This document shows, in pieces, positions 52,779 through 64,000 of a stretch of DNA of 64,000 nucleotides. Source of the DNA: Hirudo medicinalis (Eukaryota; Annelida; Clitellata; Hirudinida; Hirudinidae); NCBI GenBank assembly GCA_011800805.1, contig MPNW01000060.1, forward strand, positions 37,022 through 101,021, given 5' to 3'. The notes below the pieces were generated by a model, which made no database searches, was not told the DNA's origin, and saw only the letters and a list, made by a program, of their open reading frames with translations. The translations under genes and the position numbers were made by a program. Each line of letters begins with the position of its first letter. Within the stretch, counting starts at the first letter, position 1.

Positions 52779-54626
52779 TCAAGATTCACTCATGGCGAAT
52801 GGTCTGAGAATAATGGATGACATGTCGACAATATGCGAGGAGTCTATCTCTGAGATTTGGCTAAGATTCTCAATCACCTGTTTGTTGAAATCTTAGTATG
52901 AATTTGAAATTTATGTTTCAACTGAAGCTGGTGGATTAACAACTTACTGCGTTAGATGAATTCTGATCGACAATGAATGAAGAAGCTGCAATGATCGACG
53001 CAGCCAAAAACATGTAGTCTCTCTCGACGGCACAGATGGCTAACCTGAACGTACATTGCTGAATGTATTTTTTCATCATTAACAATGACACATGGTGGAA
53101 TTATAAATCTCGAGTTGCTGACATAGGAACGACATACCTCTCCGACTGCGAATTAATCTGCGATGACGACAGAACTTGGGCGAAGGTTTGGTAGATTTTC
53201 TGCTTATCCACCAACAAAATATCGAGGAGATCGAGGGAAACACTCCTCCGCTTTGAAAGTACATCCTTGCATTCTCGAATTTGGACTGCTTAAGGAAAAA
53301 TGAAAGTGTTTTAATAGCAGGAGTGCCATTCAAGCATAACATACAGAATCAAATAATGTATTGGAATACATATAAGACCTAAAATTCAATTAAGCAGCAT
53401 AAAGATATATTCCGTGAATATTATCAAACACATGCAGTATGACAAAAGTCTACGGAGTTTGTTTCAATTATTTCCTATTGTTATTACGAAACGAACTAAC
53501 AGAGCTTAGCAAGCAGTAGGTCCACGTAAACAATGGGTGTGGAGTGTTCAATCCTGTAACCGATAGTTTTCAGAACCCTGACCTCAGACTTACTGACTGC
53601 GTCCTCGTTGTATTTGTGTCCAAGCCTTCTCAGCTGAGCGGCAATGTTCTTGCAGCTAAGATGCTACTCAAAAAAAATCGAAACAACTAGAATTACATTT
53701 CTAAATTTTTTCCAAGCTTAATAAATATAACAGATGGGTTAAATAAATTGCATCATTTAAGCCTAAATGAGTCACACAATCTTGTTCGATTGTTCTACTT
53801 ATCTTAATAATAATAAATATTCTCATTCCTTGTTAATAATTACAACATATGACTGAATAATCACCTTATATGCTGAAACAAATTTGCTTGCAATCTGGCA
53901 ACAAGACATAAGCCTCAGTGGGACTTGACTGCATATCCTCGCAACCACTTTTTCCCATTCATTCTTGGCCATGGTGGTTTCTGCATGATTCCTAACATAT
54001 TGATGCATCTCTGTTAAGTGTTCCTGCATGAATCTTTAAAACATTCTCTATTCACAAACATAAAATCCATCACCTTACAAAATTCGCTGCTGCAAAGAGG
54101 TTGTAATTAACAAATCAGAATTTATTCTTGACGGTTCCTCCCAAGGAAGTATTACAAATCATCTAAGGTATCACGAAAACTGTAAGAGTAACTATACGTG
54201 TCCTGTTCGATCATATAAAACGACAAACGTGCTACAAATTCAGATTCTATTGTCACCTTAACATTTTCAACAATAAGAACAAAAACGCACATCATGGCTA
54301 CATAAGGTAACGAAAGCAAGGTTAAAAAAACCACCTTTCAAATAATTCAGAGGCTAAATAGCAGACTTCCCTCGGCAGCTGGAATTCTGTGCACATAGAA
54401 AAAATGGCCTCCACGAAAGGACCTCGATCAAAATGTCCCTAAAACCAAAACAAAACAAAAACAAAACATGATTTTAAATCTTAAAATCAGCAAGGCCAAC
54501 ATCCGGAGTGGTTAGAGCAGACGCCGTTTGAATCCTTTCGATGTTCTCCCGAACCAGCACTCTCATCCATTCATCGAGCTTTTCCGGAGAAAGTGAATGT
54601 AACGATTCTGAAATGTCTTGACTCAT
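52779..54626 (-). CDS. CNTD1: CNTD1-like cyclin-fold protein (meiotic crossover regulator)
   Basis: Seven exons in phase: 54626-54501, 54438-54335, 54033-53865, 53663-53501, 53285-53138, 53044-52948, 52877-52779 (stop TGA), 301 residues, close to the ~330 of vertebrate CNTD1. Matching segments: RGPFVEAIFSMCTEFQLPRE with LASELFERFM; NEWEKVVARICSQVPLRLMS with CCQIASKF; KSEVRVLKTIGYRIEHSTPI; and ERDYMFLAASIIAASSFIV then VIENLSQISEI, which aligns with the vertebrate EDFMLLA.GIIAASAFI region. CNTD1 homologues (COSA-1 in nematodes) mark and mature meiotic crossovers; germline nuclear expression is expected. The donor after 54501 (GTTGGC) is weak but keeps frame. Confidence 0.88.
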
Positions 54627-55869
54627 GTGAGTGAAAATAGATTAATAATTTAGATCTAAGTTTAAAAGAAACGGTGCCGAAAACCTCGAGCGGCGCAACT
54701 TCCCAATTCGCTGATTTCAAAATAAGTGATTCGTAAGCGCATAATTTAGAAAATTTTTGATAACTTATAATTTTTGAGAAAAAACCAGTTACTAAAGTTT
54801 TATTAGATATTGTAACTTATTTTTGTGTATGCTTAAATAGTTAAGCAGTTCTGATCGGCCTAAAGATGATTGGATCGTCACAATGTATAACTACAGTATA
54901 AAACTATGTATGTAGTCATTTGTGGGGTAGAGAACTTACCTCTACAACTTTGCTCGTTTTGTAGCCAAAGCTAGGTTAACTATTCCACTCATTGTTTATA
55001 AGTACAAGGAACGCCTTGATGAACTGTGAACTAACAGCAATGATCGCCAATCACGTTTTTTGCAGTTTGATAAATTTTGACTTACTAAGAAAGTTTAACT
55101 AGATTGCAATTATAAACATAAATACTAAATTTTGAAATATAATACGGATTTTCTTCAGCAACAGAATAATGCAATATAATAATGCTTGGAATTTTGTTAG
55201 GATTGAGAGATTGACTTAAACATATTCTTGCCAGTGATGCCAAGACTGCCAGCTCAGCATACCTCCCATGAAAAAGAAGGTTATCCCAAACATGCGTTTC
55301 TTCGTTTCATACACAATAATTCCCTTCCTTTCTCTGCCTCCCCAGGTACATTATGCCTATTTAGGCATTTACAAATGAAAGGAAAGTTGTAGTTCATTCA
55401 AATTCCAGATTTAGGGTTAACAAGATCACACTCTAGAGGCATGGAATGGTGGAATTTCAGTTAAACAACTTCATTCATTACTTAATTTTCATGCTCGTAT
55501 TGCGATTAGTCTTAAGGAGTTGAATAGCATCAAGATATTGTATAAACGCTTTAGGAAGGTTCAATCTCTAAACTCGTTTTCCTTCCCCTCGACCCCGATT
55601 AAACCCGATAAACACGGTCCCAATCAAAACTTTCCCCGGAAAAGAAAAAGTAAAACTTTTCTAGTACTGAAGTTCATTCAGGAAAATAAGTTGTAGCTAG
55701 TTGACATGCAAGCATATCATGCACTGAGACTTTTAAATTAGTTTAACTAATTTTTGTTACGTTTCAGTGGGCGCTTAAAAATTTGCAGCCAATGTAAATA
55801 AGTGGATGGTTGGATCTACTTACAATTGTAAACATACTTCTCATATTTTATATTAAATTAATTAGTTTA
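54627..55869. other. No gene seen
   Basis: Intergenic sequence upstream of CNTD1 up to the Tc1 element. No convincing frames or recognised repeats. Confidence 0.4.
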
Positions 55870-55871
55870 TA

Positions 55872-57100
55872 CAGTGCGTTGCATAATTTTGGCCCAGGTC
55901 TAAGAATCATACAGTTATCTGAGTTACCTCTGAGTTTTCACCCAAGTATCGTTTTATCATTCACAAGATTGTACTTAATTAATATACAACAAAATTTAGC
56001 AATAAAATTTGAAATTCAGTGAGATTTCGATAAATGCCTTTGATGTTGTTTTACGATGTTTTCACCACTGAGCATGGGGTCACTTCCTGTCCAGGAAATA
56101 AGTTTTATTACTCATAAAAGCTGATTATTATAATAAGGCTCTAAATAAATGGCTTCACGTCTATAACTTGCTTATGTAATAAAAATACTGATAGTTTACG
56201 TTATTATAGATGGTTTCTGGAAAGAGACTTAGTTATATTGAAAAAGGACAAATAAAGGCCTTTAAAAACTTGAATTTGTCAATTTCAGAGATTTCTGGGA
56301 GGGTTAATCTCTCTAGAGAGGTTATAATCCCTCACTTGATTGATCCATAAAGTTATGGAACAAATATTTTTCCAGGAAAAAATCTTACTGAACGCCAGAG
56401 ACGAGTTGTACTCCGCGAAGCTTCCAAGGTGTCTAGCTTAACAAGAGACTTACAAAATAAGTTAAATTTGGAATTAAGTCGATCGACCATATTCAGATGC
56501 CTTCAGGGGAGTGTTATTCTGAAGTTTGTTAAGCTTCAGCACAAACCATTTCTAACGGAGGCTCACAAGAAGATACGGCTAAACTGAATAAACGAGACAG
56601 ATTCGGAGAAGAACTGGGACTTTGAACCCCATCGAAAACGTATGGGGAATAAGAATATTCTTGCTAAGAATAGGAGGCAATATTCTAGTGTTCAGGCAAG
56701 GAGAGAAGCTTTGAATAAGGTCTGGAAGGACCTGGATGAAAAGATCTTGAAACCTGTCCTGGATTCATTATAAAATTGAGTTCAGGAGTTAAATATTAAG
56801 GAAGGAGATAAGATACATTGTTGATTTTCATATAAATTTTAATTTATAGAATTGATTTTAATAAATATGGAAATTTATGTCCCCTAGTTTTCCGGTTGAT
56901 ATAAGTACTTTTAGGTATTTCCAGTTTTTTTTTTTGTGAAATTCGCACGAAATATCCGTCTGAGCTCAATAAATTTGATAAGTTTGTAAATCCAACAAAA
57001 TGTGTTTCAGCACATTACAACAAACTTGTTTATGCAAATCCAGTGCTTAAGAAGTTATCTTTAAAAAAACGAAACTTGGCCAAGATTATGCAACGCATTG
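55872..57100 (+). mobile_element. Tc1-type element, internally deleted
   Basis: A 1229-bp element bounded by TA dinucleotides (55870-55871 and 57101-57102). Its inverted ends start cagtgcgttgcataattttg at the left and caatgcgttgcataatcttg (reverse complement) at the right. CAGTG-like ends and TA target are typical of Tc1. It carries a broken plus-strand transposase and should be inactive. Confidence 0.92.
56210..56803 (+). pseudogene. Tc1 transposase remnant missing the catalytic core
   Basis: The N-terminal paired-like helix-turn-helix is readable (IEKGQIKAFKNLNLSISEIS; LTERQRRVVLREASKV; LSRSTIFRCLQ; KPFLTEAHKKIRLN). The text then jumps to the LNPIENVWGI region and a C-terminal helix (RREALNKVWKDLDEKILKPV). 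The stretch that would carry the first two acidic residues of the DDE triad is absent, and there are in-frame stops and a frame change at the junction. Confidence 0.85.
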
Positions 57101-57352
57101 TATATCTGCACATTTCCCACAGGTGCTGATGTTCCAGCATCAGAGGTTCGAACATTTCAGTTATACATACTTTGTTATTAAAACAAACATTGTCTTATTT
57201 TAATTTGTTTTTGCGGTTTGTCTTAATGGAATCCACTTTTATTTATCATGATGTAATAGCTTGTAAATATGCAACTTTAAAGACACATAAAACATCTTAA
57301 GAAGCTTCAAGAAAAATAATAAAGACTTTTTCCAATGTTTCCAGTGTCTATA

Positions 57353-60300
57353 ATGAGCGCATTTTACTTACTTACTAAAATATTGCTGCTTTTGCTCTCG
57401 GGACATCAAAAGATAACACCCGTCGTAAGCTGTCATCTTTCTGATGAATTATGTATTTATAAAAATTCTACTAAATAAATTTAAATTCTATGTCGCTTAC
57501 AATCTCAGGCTGAAGGAGCAACTCGACCAATATTGGAGTTATTCCTAAATTTCTATATCCAAGCAAATCAGCAGGATCTCACCTGGATCAAAGAGAATTT
57601 TAATACAGACAACACTCTGCGAGGAATCGTAAGTTACTCGATTGATTCAGTAGGGACCAGTTTGACAAATTCTCTGCTGTTACAAGCCCACTTTGTTCAT
57701 AATAATTTAGAGCTCTCGTTATTGTCTCAAGAAGTTTGCGTAATTTTTGTGTATTAAGAATCTTTCATCTCGGCAAAGAATGTAATATATATGATATGAT
57801 ATATAATAGATATGATAAATTATACTGAAATGCTGTCACACTGACATCTGGATGACTTATAAAACACCTTAATCCATATTCGGCTGGCGTCGGTTTAAAC
57901 TTACATGTATGTTCGTAAAACATTGGGTTTCTGAGTAAATATGAATTTAATCATTTTTTCTATATCATAATTTCATTCAGTAGTTGTCCATGGTATCTTA
58001 AATTACATTTATTTATGTTTTTTTATTTTATAATTTTGTTTGCACTTGCATTATCAGCCATATTGGAAATTTGATGACATGAATTTTTCTAGGAAAAAAA
58101 CGTAAGTAAAATGAATTTTTTTAAATTAAATTGTATATTAGAAAAATTATATTAGAAAGATCTTCATTAGAATCTAGTTATGTCTCTAAATGTTTTTTTT
58201 TTGTCGAACATTGCAAGCCAGAATATCGGCATTGACAATTTTCTTCTGTAAGTTTAAACTGACGCTAGCCACAGATGCGTAGTTTATTTTGTTAGATCGC
58301 GCAATAGATTTAGTGCAATAATGAGTAATATCTACTTTGTAAATAATAACAACTTAGATCCAAATGATAAGTTCGGAAAGGTACGACCTTTAATAGACCA
58401 AATAAATAATTCTTGTCTAAGAAATTTTGCAATAATGTGATCAAGTTGTTAGTGTTGATGAAAGTATGGTACCATGTTTTGTGAGCCATTGAGCCATCCA
58501 CGACAAGCCAATAAAATTTGGTTACAAAGTGTGGATTCTGGCTACACGACTTAGATATGTTGTTAAATTTTATCCAAATTAAGGTGCAGGAACGACTGAT
58601 AAAGATATCGGACTATAGGTGGGCTAGTTGTTAAAAGTTTGACCATTAAATTACCAAAACTTCAAGGCAGTTATTATCATATTGTTTTCGATAACCTCTT
58701 CAGCAGCCCTCAACTTCTACGCTTACTTGACGACAATAGAATGGCTACAACAAGTACTCTACGTCTAAACCGCGTTGAAGGTGCTCCTTTGAAAAGTGTA
58801 GATATTTGGAAAGTATAGATATTTGGAAAGTATAGATATTTGGAAAGTATAGGTATTTGAAAAGTATAGATATTTGAAAAGTATAGATATTGTGAAAAGT
58901 ATAGATATTGTGAAAAGTATAGATATTGTGAAAAAGAATGATGTTGTTTTGGTACTAAAAGCCGAAGTCTGTTTTTCGTTGGCACGACAGTAAGGTAATT
59001 ACTATTGCTTCAACATATGCAGGAGTTCATCCGTTACAATAGGCAGAGCGAGTTTCAAGTCAGCATAAGTAAAGGATAGATGTTGATCAACCCAAAGTTG
59101 TTCAAAAATACAATTATGGAATGGGTGTAGTGGGTTGCTTGGATGAAAATCTGGCATCAAAAAAGTGGTATTGGCCTGCTTTTAGATTTTACATTGAGGC
59201 AGTCCAAAATGCTTTCCAACTATATCGCCTAGAAAAAAGTTCCTGATCACGTTTTACTTTCATTCCGTCGTGAGATTGTTTACACGAAAAGCTTGACTCC
59301 CGGCAATACTCCAAAGGTATTATATCCTACTTCACGACTATCAATTGAACACTGAATCATCCATGAAGTCCGCACGGATGGTAATTGGATGGTATATTGC
59401 ACATTAGGTCATCTAGAGAACTCAGCGATATTGAGCTGCAAGGGATATCTGAATACCTGAATATCCGTCTTTGCATGCGAGAAAAGCAATATTAGGTTGA
59501 ATTCATGTTATTTCAAGGTATTCCGTTGTAATTAAACTGAACTGAATTTAGTTGATGACATTTGGAACCATTTTAAACATTTTATAATATTTTGATAATT
59601 AATATTCTTGTTATATTTCAAAAAATTAAATTGACAAGAAACATCATTAATATTGATCAATAAATATCAAATTCACTTGTTTATTCATTAAATTAGGTGT
59701 TATAATTGTCTAATCATAGGTAACGGCAGTTGCTTTATTACAACATAATTTATATCAACGAAAACACCCTACTCTTTGTGGCTAGAGTCAGTTTAAACTG
59801 ACGGTCGGTCATACTTCTGACTACACCGGGCAAATTTTATCAATTAAATTTTTAAAAGTGTTTATTCTATTGTTTTTACGCCTAGAGCAATGCAAACAAG
59901 TCACGGTGGGTGGGAACACCCATCCGGACATTTTCTCAGGGGTTGGTTTATATGTATATGTAGGCGACAGCGAGCGAAACAGGGAGAAATGGACGTTAAT
60001 TAACCACCACCATCGGAACAGGGAGAAGAGATTTTGAAGTAGAACGGACCGTCGTTGCTAATTTTTGTTCCAATAAAAGGCTATTTTGTATAAATTCGCT
60101 TCATTTGGATCGTTAAGTCATTCAGGTTTTAGAAAAATAAATCGTTCCCGAGTCGTTTGATAGTAGTTGCGTGCTCAAAGAGGTAGAGACGTGACAAAAT
60201 AATTAAACAAAATTATAAATTTGAGTCATGGATTAATATGGGTTAAACTATCATATGAACTTAATAGCCTATTCTCAAAAACACTCGATATTTTCAATTC

Positions 60301-62887
60301 AGGAAATAGTTTACTTCAAAGGGAATGAGTCTGCAAATAATATTTCCTTTACAGTAACCGAGGAACTCAAAAGTTGCCAATTTATTTTATATGTTTCGGC
60401 TAACAATTCACATCCTGACCTGAACATGAGCAAAAGTATGAATATAATTAATGCATCTAAATGTCGCATATAAATTAAAATCATCCTCATTTAAAGGTAG
60501 TGCTGATGAAAAACGTGGAGCTGACACATTGTTATATAAATTCCGGGCGAAAGGAGATTTAAGGAACATAAACTTTAATTTCACCTGCGTAAGAAATTGC
60601 AACATAGAATTTGTGATGGTTTTGGCCAACACAACGACGGGAATCGAATTTACGTTCTCGGATTCTAACAACAACACCCTCGGTGTTCAATTTCCAGGTG
60701 ATTTTGATTAGCAATCAGGTGTTTCATGATTTGAATGAATTCTGCTTGTTGATGACTTATAAGAATAGTGTTACTTAATAATTCAAATTGAGCAGCACTG
60801 ATGTCGCATAGTTTATAATTAGTGTACACTCGAACCATTTATTTGACAATTTTGTATCATTATTTAAATATCAGAATAGAATAATGTGTATTGTTGCTTA
60901 ATCATCACATACCGAAGAGACATATACAAAATTAATTATAAAACTTGAATCTATAAAATTTAATTGACATTGTAGAGAATGGTAGAATCTTTTTTGAGTT
61001 GCATTTATTTGGAATTGACTATAACATTTGGAGCTATCGTTTGTACAAGCATAATAAATTAGAACGGAGATCAAACAATGTTACATCCCCCTTTAAATTG
61101 CCAAGTGGATGTAAGCTTCATTTTGTCATGGAATTTCTTCGTCAAACATTATTTTACCAAACTTTAAAGATTAGATGTACATACGTAAACATATGTAATT
61201 ATGCATTAGCAGTGTACATCATGGTAGTCGACTTTTCAAATGGGACAGCCCAAAGAGTTCTCAAATATTCGCTAGCTGCTTCGAAAATCAAAATATTTCC
61301 ACGCGATGGATATGATTCCATCACCATTTACCAATATGAGAAGACTGTCATTGACGTCTTCATAAGGAATGCAATCATGAACGATCATAATATTGAGTAT
61401 ATTTTCCAACCAAAATTTCGTGGACAAATGCTCGAGTATTACGAAGCACAACGGTAAGTGAATATCTTTCAGTATACCTTATATCCCTCTAGTGATGGCA
61501 TTCGTAATCTTTTACGTGAAAACTTTAAACTTATTCCCAAAAATGTAAACTGCTATAAATAAACCACATGTTAGCAGCCTTTAACATTGGTAATTTAAAC
61601 ATAAAAGTCCTATTTCAAACTGTTCTAGAATTACTGGCACACGCGTTGAAACAACAGGTAGCAGTCACCTGCAGAGAAAAAACTATTATAAATTATTATA
61701 ACATTATTATAATTATATTATTCTTGGGCGTCGTTAGCCGAATGGTTAAGGCTTACGTTTTCGTGCGGCTTCATTAGGAGTTCAAATCCTATCAACTCGC
61801 AAGGGTTTCTGTAATAACAAATATTATACTTATTATATATAATTATTATAATTTTAATTTTGACATCATTAAAGAATCAGTGCTTCAAAGTCTTAGTTGT
61901 TTACTAATAAGTAGTGGTTGTTAATTAGTTATTAGTAAAGACTGTAATTATTATTTATTTATGTATTTACTTATTTATTCGGTCGAAGGGTTATTCTTAA
62001 GCCACTGATAAGACTGACCTCATCAAAAAAGAAAGTCAGCGTCGAGCGAGAAAAAAAGCAAAGTTGGCAGAACGTCAGTCGGCAATTGTTAAATATTTCG
62101 TTAAATCGGTTTCGTCTAATAATGACTTAAATCGAGAAAAAGTCCCGGCAGATAACACCTCGTCTTGATAAGGAGTTCCAGATGGCAACAACTCTGTTCA
62201 TAAAAACATTTTTAGTGATGTTAGGCGAACACCTTAAAGCAATGCGTTCCCCATGTGCGGTTGTAATTGGAAAATTGTACAAAACTTAAAACTTTTAACA
62301 AAACCGTTCAATAATTTAAACAAAAAGCACAAATCTAAAATTATATGGAGATGTTCAAGTGTTCTGAGCCCTTAAACTAAACTTTATAAATATAATTATT
62401 AGTAACTTTATAAATATGATTATTAGTAAATTTTATAAATTTAGTTTTAGATTCGATGAACTTGGAAGGTGTAACGCAATAGTTGAAATACAATCGGATA
62501 TGCCCCATGAGGACTTCATGGATCTCGCCGTGAGTGATGTCAGAGAAGGTCTTTTGACTTATTTTCCAATGAAGATCACCGTCAAAGAATCCCCAGTAAT
62601 TTTACTCACATTTTCCAGGCTGTTGATAAATCGAGAAAATCGATAAGTTAATCAATTGTTCAGACGCTGGCCTCACATTTCAGATTTACAATCAAGAAGA
62701 AGTGGAAAGCGATGATTCCATAATTACTCCCCCTGTCATGGCAGACCTTGATGACACCACAAGCATGGTTTTCCCCCCAATGTTTGACGATGGTTTTTCC
62801 ATTTCTCCCACAGGACACTACTTCCCTTTTCTAGTTTCTTTATCTGTTCTTATCTTCGTCTCCACAAATGCTCCAGAAAATCCTTGA
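57353..62887 (+). CDS. Orphan secreted, probably GPI- or membrane-anchored glycoprotein
   Basis: Seven-exon model in phase: 57353-57424 (signal peptide SAFYLLTKILLLLLSGHQ), 57509-57628, 60303-60435, 60497-60697, 60976-61453, 62451-62595, 62684-62887 (stop TGA), about 450 residues. Exon 2 (RPILELFLNFYIQANQQDLT) joins exon 3 in phase 0. The 61-bp intron 60436-60496 is proposed because the frame breaks there and GTATGA..AAAG restores it. The ectodomain has repeated strand-like hydrophobic stretches, paired cysteines (FTCVRNCNIEF; RCTYVNICNYALAVYIMVV) and several sequons (NES, NIS, NNS, NFT, NTT, NVT, NGT), suggesting two related beta-sandwich domains. The last exon is acidic/Thr-rich, then HYFPFLVSLSVLIFVSTNAP near the end, like a GPI-attachment or tail-less TM signal. 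No family recognised. A decayed piggyBac element occupies the intron between exons 2 and 3. A possible extra exon at 58058-58101 is excluded because it breaks phase. Confidence 0.6.
57881..57905 (-). repeat. Isolated piggyBac-type terminus
   Basis: cggctggcgtcggtttaaac is related (10 of 13) to the right end of the piggyBac element at 59777-59792, and abuts TTAA (57895-57898). It looks like the right end of a second, related element whose left end I could not find upstream. Confidence 0.5.
58258..59792 (+). mobile_element. Decayed piggyBac element with intact ends
   Basis: A 1535-bp element flanked by TTAA (58254-58257 and 59793-59796) with 16-bp inverted ends actgacgctagccaca / tgtggctagagtcagt (one mismatch). 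Inside, the plus strand carries a shattered piggyBac transposase (58440-59320): DESMVPCF, HDKPIKFGYKVWILATRLRY, SSPQLLRLLDDNRMATTSTL then RLNRVEGAPLKS, YNYGMGGVGCLDENL, with many stops and frame shifts. It lies in an intron of the orphan glycoprotein gene. Confidence 0.9.
58793..58935 (+). repeat. 17-18-bp minisatellite inside the piggyBac remnant
   Basis: About eight copies of gtatagatatttggaaa, drifting to gtatagatattgtgaaaa, begin exactly where the transposase frame loses similarity after the GAPLKS segment. The array expanded after inactivation or interrupted the gene. Confidence 0.85.
61727..61802 (+). tRNA. tRNA-like (Ser/Leu-type) fragment or tRNA-derived SINE head, probably a pseudogene
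   Basis: tagccgaatggttaaggc resembles an A box and D-arm of Ser/Leu tRNAs, and agttcaaatcct, inside a ggag/atcct-type T-arm, resembles a B box about 40 bases later. The acceptor-stem halves do not pair and no clean anticodon arm forms, so a functional tRNA is unlikely. It lies in the intron before exon 6 of the orphan glycoprotein gene. Confidence 0.3.
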
Positions 62888-64000
62888 AGAAAAAAAAATC
62901 ATCGTCTGAATGACATTTAAATCCAAAATTAGTCGTAGGACAGTAGGACTATAACTGTCAAACTTCTTGCATATTTGCTGGTTGTAAATTTATTGAAAAA
63001 TGGAAATAATATCATCAAAAAATCGTATATGAAATCAGTTTACTTACAAACATCACGACTAAATCAGTTGAAATTTGTCAAAAAAATCTATATTAAGGTA
63101 TTGCAAAAGGGGAGGTCCATAAAAGGACGACGAAAAAAATAGATGAAAATATGTAAAACGTCGAAACGATCGAAAGAAAGTTGCAATTGTTTCCAAATAT
63201 CAAAGGTGTCACGAACGAAGCGAAAATTAGATTATTGACTCAGGTTGACGGTGTTAACTTACTTAAAAAAAATTGATCAGGAAGTGATTGAAACAGAGTT
63301 TCGATTATTGATAAACAAGATTTTTATTGTATTTGTATATAAAAAAAAGTATTTGCAGTGTGTCGTTAAAAAGAGCCATTATGATTTGACGCCTGCCATG
63401 ACAACCGGTTGCCAGTGACAACAACCGCAGAATAAACGACAGGAGGAAATTGAGCGTGACGAACCGAAACATTGGCTTGATGTCGTTGCTGGAGTAAAAT
63501 GACAGGAAACCCGCATGTTTGGAAACTGGAAAATTGTGTAACCGAGACAAAATTCGTGTTTCGTGTGTTGATGGATTGAAAAACAAATGAAGGACCAACC
63601 AAGAAGAAGGAAATACTTGGGCTGACAGGATCAGCTGCAATAAACGGTCTAAAACGAAAGTGAACGGGCAGATAATTAGCGAGAATATCTGGAATTTAAG
63701 TTGTGATTTCGAGGGATTTGTTGGTGTTTTTACGAAACATTATTTTGACTTTTAAGGAAATTGCACAAGTTGTGGTGGGGAGACATTTAAATTTGTTTTC
63801 ATACAAGTGCTTTTATGTAGGCCATATATTTTTAAGAGGTGAATATTTATAAATTGTGATGTACTTAATGAAATAGATCAATTCCTTCTGCATCCACTCA
63901 TTCCATTATTCAGAAACTTGAATAATTCAGTAACTTATTGCATGGGTTTAGACAGTAATTCTCTTTTGTAAAAAAAACATCTGTTCTCTGTGCTAAGAGT
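62888..64000. other. No gene seen
   Basis: Sequence downstream of the orphan glycoprotein gene. Overlapping minus-strand frames at 63305-63640 have no recognisable domain, splice support or codon bias and are not called. Confidence 0.4.

Noticed and set aside
58058..58101. Exon-like stretch PYWKFDDMNFSRKK between good splice sites
   Set aside because: It ends in phase 2 while the next exon needs phase 0; exon 2 joins exon 3 directly in phase. Could be a rare alternative exon.
59797..60200. Possible solo LTR or other element end (AATAAA, gagcgaaacaggg motifs) next to the piggyBac element
   Set aside because: No paired terminal repeat, TSD, primer-binding site or coding sequence could be seen.
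63305..63640. Two overlapping minus-strand frames of 111 and 78 residues
   Set aside because: Different frames over the same DNA, no recognisable domain and no splice context.

Overview
This is eukaryotic, intron-rich, AT-rich animal DNA with no prokaryotic features. Evidence for a bilaterian invertebrate: genes split by GT..AG introns, a castor (CASZ1)-type zinc-finger gene, other metazoan families (EB1, ILKAP, sialin-like SLC17, CNTD1), many ATC/ATT microsatellites, and a mixed load of LINEs and DNA transposons. The style resembles lophotrochozoan (e.g. annelid) genomes, but the exact group is inference. One assembly gap (796 N) lies inside an ATC microsatellite. The coding models below were assembled by hand from reading frames, splice sites and phase agreement; most exon joins are phase-consistent.

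Layout. 0.2-1.6 kb: the last five exons of serine hydroxymethyltransferase (+). 4.2-9.6 kb: an eight-exon CASZ1-like zinc-finger factor (+) with a CR1/L2-type LINE fragment in one intron. 9.7-19 kb: a gene-poor, repeat-rich stretch with a duplicated microsatellite-bearing repeat, RT remnants, a decayed leucine-rich gene on the minus strand and several minisatellites. 19.3-25.4 kb: an eleven-exon SLC17/sialin-like transporter (+). 27.3-31.2 kb: xylulokinase (-), nearly complete in 17 exons. 33.3-35.1 kb: EB1/MAPRE (-), complete in seven exons. It is head-to-head with a small unrecognised basic protein (35.8-37.1 kb, +). 39.0-41.5 kb: an ILKAP-like PP2C phosphatase (+), tail-to-tail with a short coiled-coil protein carrying the NEMO/optineurin-type DFxxERxxR motif (42.0-44.8 kb, -).

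45-63 kb holds a run of unrecognised secreted or membrane proteins: a small type I protein (45.7-48.1 kb, +), an extremely Lys/Arg-rich protein of about 711 residues with signal peptide and C-terminal hydrophobic segment (48.4-51.5 kb, -), a tiny membrane protein (52.1-52.5 kb, +), then the meiotic cyclin-like CNTD1 (52.8-54.6 kb, -), and a Cys-containing, N-glycosylation-rich protein with a hydrophobic C-terminus (57.4-62.9 kb, +).

Mobile DNA is well defined here. With terminal inverted repeats and target duplications read directly: a hAT element (8-bp TSD), a hAT MITE (8-bp TSD, one mismatch), a piggyBac MITE and a decayed piggyBac element (TTAA), a PIF/Harbinger-like MITE (TTA) and a Tc1 element lacking its catalytic core (TA). 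Most sit inside introns. The genes are housekeeping or regulatory genes with no evident shared pathway; the only thematic grouping is the set of orphan membrane proteins between 45 and 63 kb.
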